Origin: Chloroflexota bacterium
GTDB lineage: Bacteria > Chloroflexota > UBA6077
Direction: 5' to 3'
Length of the DNA stretch: 7,963 nucleotides
Assembly (NCBI GenBank): GCA_023380955.1
Contig: JAMCTB010000058.1
Span: 1 to 7,963, forward strand
Shown: positions 5,684-7,963 of the stretch, piece after piece
How the letters are laid out: every line of letters begins with the position of its first letter
Position numbering within the stretch: position 1 is the first letter of the stretch
Program-made: the position numbers and the translations under genes
The notes under the pieces: model-generated
Database searches by the model: none
What the model was told of the DNA's origin: nothing
What the model saw: only the letters and a program-made list of their open reading frames with translations

Positions 5684-7279
5684 ATGGTGCCCATCCTGCG
5701 CCGGCTGGTCTTGAGGGTGGGCAAGAACTCTCCCCACACCCGCGTCGTCACTCTCCTCGCGCTCAGCGCCGTCTTGCTGGCGGCGCTGGCGCTCCGTCTC
5801 TACCTCCTGGCGGGCCCACAGACCGAGCTGGAAGGGGACGAGGCGATTGTGGGCCTCATGGCCCGCCACATCCTGCAGGGGGAGCGGCCGCTCTTCTACT
5901 ACATGCAGCCCTATATGGGGAGCCTGGAGGCCTATCTGGCGGCGGGTGTCTTTGCCCTCCTGGGTAGCTCTACGTTAGCCTTGAGGCTGGTGCCCCTCGC
6001 TGCGGCGCTGCTGTTCACCTCGCTGGTCTTCGCCACTGGGTACCGAATCGGCGGGCTGGCCGCGGCGGTCCTTTCGGCGGCGTACGTGGCGGTCCCCCCC
6101 GCCTTCCTCGCGCTGTGGAGCCTCAAGGCTCGCGGCGGCTACATCGAGATCCTGGCCCTGGGCCAGCTGCTGATCCTGCTGGCATTGAGAATCGGAAAGA
6201 GAAGATCGGTCCTCCTCTGGGAAGCTGCCCTCTTGGGGCTTCTGTCGGGCGTGGGGCTCTGGACCAACCTGCTGATCGGAGTCTACCTCGTGCCCCTGGC
6301 AGTCTACCTGGCCCTGACCCTCCGGCGCGTGGTGCTTGGGCCGTGGCTGCCGGCCGCCGCGGTTGGCTGCCTGGCAGGGGCCTACCCGCTGCTGGAATAC
6401 AATCTGAGCCATGGGTTTGCGACCGCCGACGCCATGTTTGGTGGCTCCTGGTCCCTGACGGAGGCACCTCCGTACCTGCGGCAGTTCGGCCGGGTGAGCC
6501 TTCCAATCCTGGCAGGACTCGCTCAGGCCAGCAGCTCCCAGCGGCTCTTCTGGCCTTCTTTCTGGGCTAGTCCGGCGGGGCAGCTGCCGGTGGCGCTGAC
6601 GGTGGCGGTCGTCTTCCTCCTGGTCGCTCTGCTGGGGGCCAGGAGGCTGCCGGACCTGCTGCGGGGGGGGGCTCGGGCCGGCGACGGGCAGAACCTCCTG
6701 GTGTTGCTGCTGGTGGTGGTGCCGGCGGTCTTCATCGTCAGCAAGTTCAGGGAGTTGGTGACGGAGCCTCGCTACCTGCTCCCCCTCTACTCGGCGGTCC
6801 CCCTGTTGGCCCTGGCCATCCTGCGAACCCGGCGGGTCGGGCGGTGGTGGGCTCCCTCCCTGGCAGTAGCCCTCCTCGCTCTGAACCTTTACAGCGTTGC
6901 CACCCTCGATCCCGTGTTGAATCTGCCCGATACGGCCGTGGGCAGCAGGGTGGCGAACCGAGCCGAGCTGTCCGAGTTCCTCCTGTCCCGAGGGCTGGAC
7001 CGGGTGTACACCGACTACTGGATCGGCTATCCCCTGGCCTTCGAGTCGAAGGAGCGGGTGCTCCCCTCGGTGCTGTCGGGCGGATTCAACCGGTACATCC
7101 CCTATGCCTATCAGGTCTCTATCGCGGCCAATCCGGCCTTCGTGTTTGTCGAGGGCTCTCGAGAAGAGAGAGCTTTCGTCGACCTGCTGAAGGAACGAGG
7201 GGTGACGGCGAAGAGGGATGTAGTGTCGATCTATTCGGTCTACTGGCAGGCTACGCCGCTAGACAGGGTCAGGCCGTAA
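5684..7279 (+). CDS. GT39-like polytopic membrane glycosyltransferase
   Basis: Product is 531 aa with about ten to twelve hydrophobic helices followed by a soluble C-terminal region of roughly 120 residues (410-531). After the first helix (about 20-43), the loop ELEGDEAIVGLMARHILQGE (48-67) carries the acidic Asp52-Glu53 pair, then YMQPYMGSLEAYLAAGVFAL (73-92). This layout is typical of the GT39/ArnT/PMT superfamily, which transfers sugars from polyprenyl-phosphate donors to lipids or proteins on the outer face of the membrane. The ATG at 5684 leaves 58 bp after the exporter stop and has no evident ribosome site; an in-frame TTG at 5612 would overlap the exporter gene. GTG codons at 5687 and 5717 remain possible. 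A run of nine G (6663-6671) lies in frame. Acceptor and donor are unknown, and no link to the sulfur module is seen. Confidence 0.75.
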   Translation: MVPILRRLVLRVGKNSPHTRVVTLLALSAVLLAALALRLYLLAGPQTELEGDEAIVGLMARHILQGERPLFYYMQPYMGSLEAYLAAGVFALLGSSTLALRLVPLAAALLFTSLVFATGYRIGGLAAAVLSAAYVAVPPAFLALWSLKARGGYIEILALGQLLILLALRIGKRRSVLLWEAALLGLLSGVGLWTNLLIGVYLVPLAVYLALTLRRVVLGPWLPAAAVGCLAGAYPLLEYNLSHGFATADAMFGGSWSLTEAPPYLRQFGRVSLPILAGLAQASSSQRLFWPSFWASPAGQLPVALTVAVVFLLVALLGARRLPDLLRGGARAGDGQNLLVLLLVVVPAVFIVSKFRELVTEPRYLLPLYSAVPLLALAILRTRRVGRWWAPSLAVALLALNLYSVATLDPVLNLPDTAVGSRVANRAELSEFLLSRGLDRVYTDYWIGYPLAFESKERVLPSVLSGGFNRYIPYAYQVSIAANPAFVFVEGSREERAFVDLLKERGVTAKRDVVSIYSVYWQATPLDRVRP

Positions 7280-7373
7280 TGGCCCTGCTCGGTGGTACTT
7301 CGAGCTTCGCTCCCCGTCTTAGGACGTCGCAGCGGGATGGTGTCGCACCAACCACTACTCGCTTGTAGATGAG

Positions 7374-7384
7374 GTGTGTATAAT
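7374..7384 (+). promoter_or_regulatory. Probable -10 element for the CheW gene
   Basis: TATAAT (7379-7384) is a perfect -10 preceded by GTGTG, which resembles but does not exactly match an extended -10. No -35 box is found at 15-19 bp; TTGTAG (7363-7368) is only 10 bp away. Initiation near 7391 would leave a leader of about 36 nt before the GTG start. Region 7280-7373 holds no recognised gene. Confidence 0.4.
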
Positions 7385-7426
7385 GGCCGCCGTTATCCCC
7401 TCAATCTCCATCTTTGGAGGACCAGC

Positions 7427-7963
7427 GTGCCTCAGTCGCCCGGCGACCCTTCCTCCGAAGTAGAAGAAGGCGGCTCAACCTTCGAGGGCGTGCCCGAAGG
7501 CAGCGGCCCCGCAGCGGCCCCATCCCCGGAACTCCTGAGTCTGATTGCCTTCAGCCTGGACAACGAGTGGTACGCCCTGGAGATCCGCCACGTTCGGGGC
7601 ATCGAGCCGGAGATGGAGATCACCCCTGTGCCTGGGGCACCGGAGTGGCTTGCCGGCGTCTTCAATCTGCACGGGGCGATCCTGCCGGCCATCGACCCTC
7701 GCTCCCTTCTGGGGGTCGAGTCCCGAGGAAGAAAGGGCGGCGGACTGCTGATCCTCTTTCAGTGGGACGGCAACCAGGCGGCCCTGCTGGCCGACACCGT
7801 GGATGAGATGTACGAACTGTCTCGGACGAGCCTGGAGCCTCATCTCCTCACGGCAGAAGGGCCTCAGGCAGAGTTGATCCAGGGGCACGTACGGGTCCGC
7901 GACCGGCTAATAGGGGTGGTCGATCTGGCTGCCCTCGTGGATACCCTTCTGGGGGGGGGGAGG
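7427..7963 (+). CDS. cheW: CheW-domain chemosensory coupling protein (3' end outside window)
   Basis: The frame is open from a GTG at 7427 to the window edge, giving 179 residues so far. GGAGG (7416-7420) is 6 nt upstream of the GTG. Residues 1-35 are an acidic, Gly/Pro/Ser-rich extension absent from classical CheW. The CheW domain spans about 36-175: LLSLIAFSLDNEWYALEIRH (36-55), TPVPGAPEWLAGVFNLHG (66-83) followed by ILPAIDPRSLLG, and IQGHVRVRDRLIGVVDLAAL (151-170). CheW couples chemoreceptors to the kinase CheA in the cytoplasm. The usual NLRG motif reads NLHG here (His82), a change at a position important for receptor/CheA contacts in Escherichia coli. Ten consecutive G (7951-7960) encode the last visible Gly codons. 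The domain looks complete, so either the stop follows soon or it is fused to further domains. Confidence 0.82.
   Translation, partial: MPQSPGDPSSEVEEGGSTFEGVPEGSGPAAAPSPELLSLIAFSLDNEWYALEIRHVRGIEPEMEITPVPGAPEWLAGVFNLHGAILPAIDPRSLLGVESRGRKGGGLLILFQWDGNQAALLADTVDEMYELSRTSLEPHLLTAEGPQAELIQGHVRVRDRLIGVVDLAALVDTLLGGGR
7951..7960 (+). repeat. G10 homopolymer near the visible end of cheW
   Basis: Ten consecutive G residues fall within the coding frame directly after the CheW domain, encoding Gly codons. Such tracts can slip during replication and are also common assembly or sequencing error sites. The window ends 3 bp later, so the effect on the C-terminus cannot be seen. Confidence 0.6.

Noticed and set aside
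7280..7373. Small inverted repeats such as GGTG-tcg-CACC (7339-7349) as a terminator after the glycosyltransferase gene
   Set aside because: The stems are only 4 bp and no T-run follows; not distinguishable from chance.
1..7963. Defence island, CRISPR array, prophage, integrative element or RNA gene
   Set aside because: No repeat-spacer pattern, integrase, transposase, nuclease/helicase pairing, tRNA-like or rRNA-like sequence was seen on either strand.

Overview
This is a GC-rich bacterial window of ordinary chromosomal genes with short intergenic gaps. No phage, transposase, CRISPR, tRNA or rRNA was found. The best guess is a Chloroflexota-like or other Gram-positive-type lineage. The reasons are a GAAC-N4-GTTC (LexA-type) operator, textbook sigma-70 promoter boxes, several GTG/TTG starts, and interspersed hairpin repeats of a kind I recall from environmental Chloroflexota assemblies. 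This assignment is an inference and is only moderately secure.

Layout, left to right. (1) 1-275 is intergenic and carries a short imperfect inverted repeat, then a perfect TTGACA-N16-TATAAT promoter with a perfect LexA-type dyad on its start site. (2) 276-977 encodes a 233-aa protein that looks like a Rad52/ERF-type single-strand annealing protein, so it is probably DNA-damage inducible. (3) 1140-1952 encodes a GntR/HutC (UTRA) regulator, followed closely by (4) 2000-2281 and 2286-3449, the small SAF-domain subunit and large subunit of a split UxaA-family lyase. These most resemble (2R)-sulfolactate sulfo-lyase SuyA and SuyB. (5) 3450-3711 is a convergent intergenic region with three hairpins. 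(6) 3712-4458 (minus) encodes a TauE/SafE (TSUP) membrane protein. (7) 4609-5625 (plus, divergent from it) encodes a YeiH/PSE-family putative sulfate exporter, the family that contains SuyZ. (8) 5684-7279 encodes a GT39-like polytopic membrane glycosyltransferase. (9) 7427 to the window end encodes a CheW-domain protein that runs off the edge next to a run of ten G.

The central block reads as one functional module. A UTRA regulator would sense an organic acid, SuyAB would cleave 3-sulfolactate to pyruvate plus sulfite, and two unrelated families of sulfur-oxyanion exporters would remove sulfite or sulfate. No sulfolactate importer, sulfolactate dehydrogenase or sulfite-oxidising enzyme lies in the window, so the pathway is incomplete here. 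The SSAP-like gene, the glycosyltransferase and CheW appear to be independent units.

The strongest leads are the SOS-type operator on the annealing-protein-like gene and the pairing of SuyAB with two exporter types. I see no wholly novel multi-gene system that the sequence alone can support.
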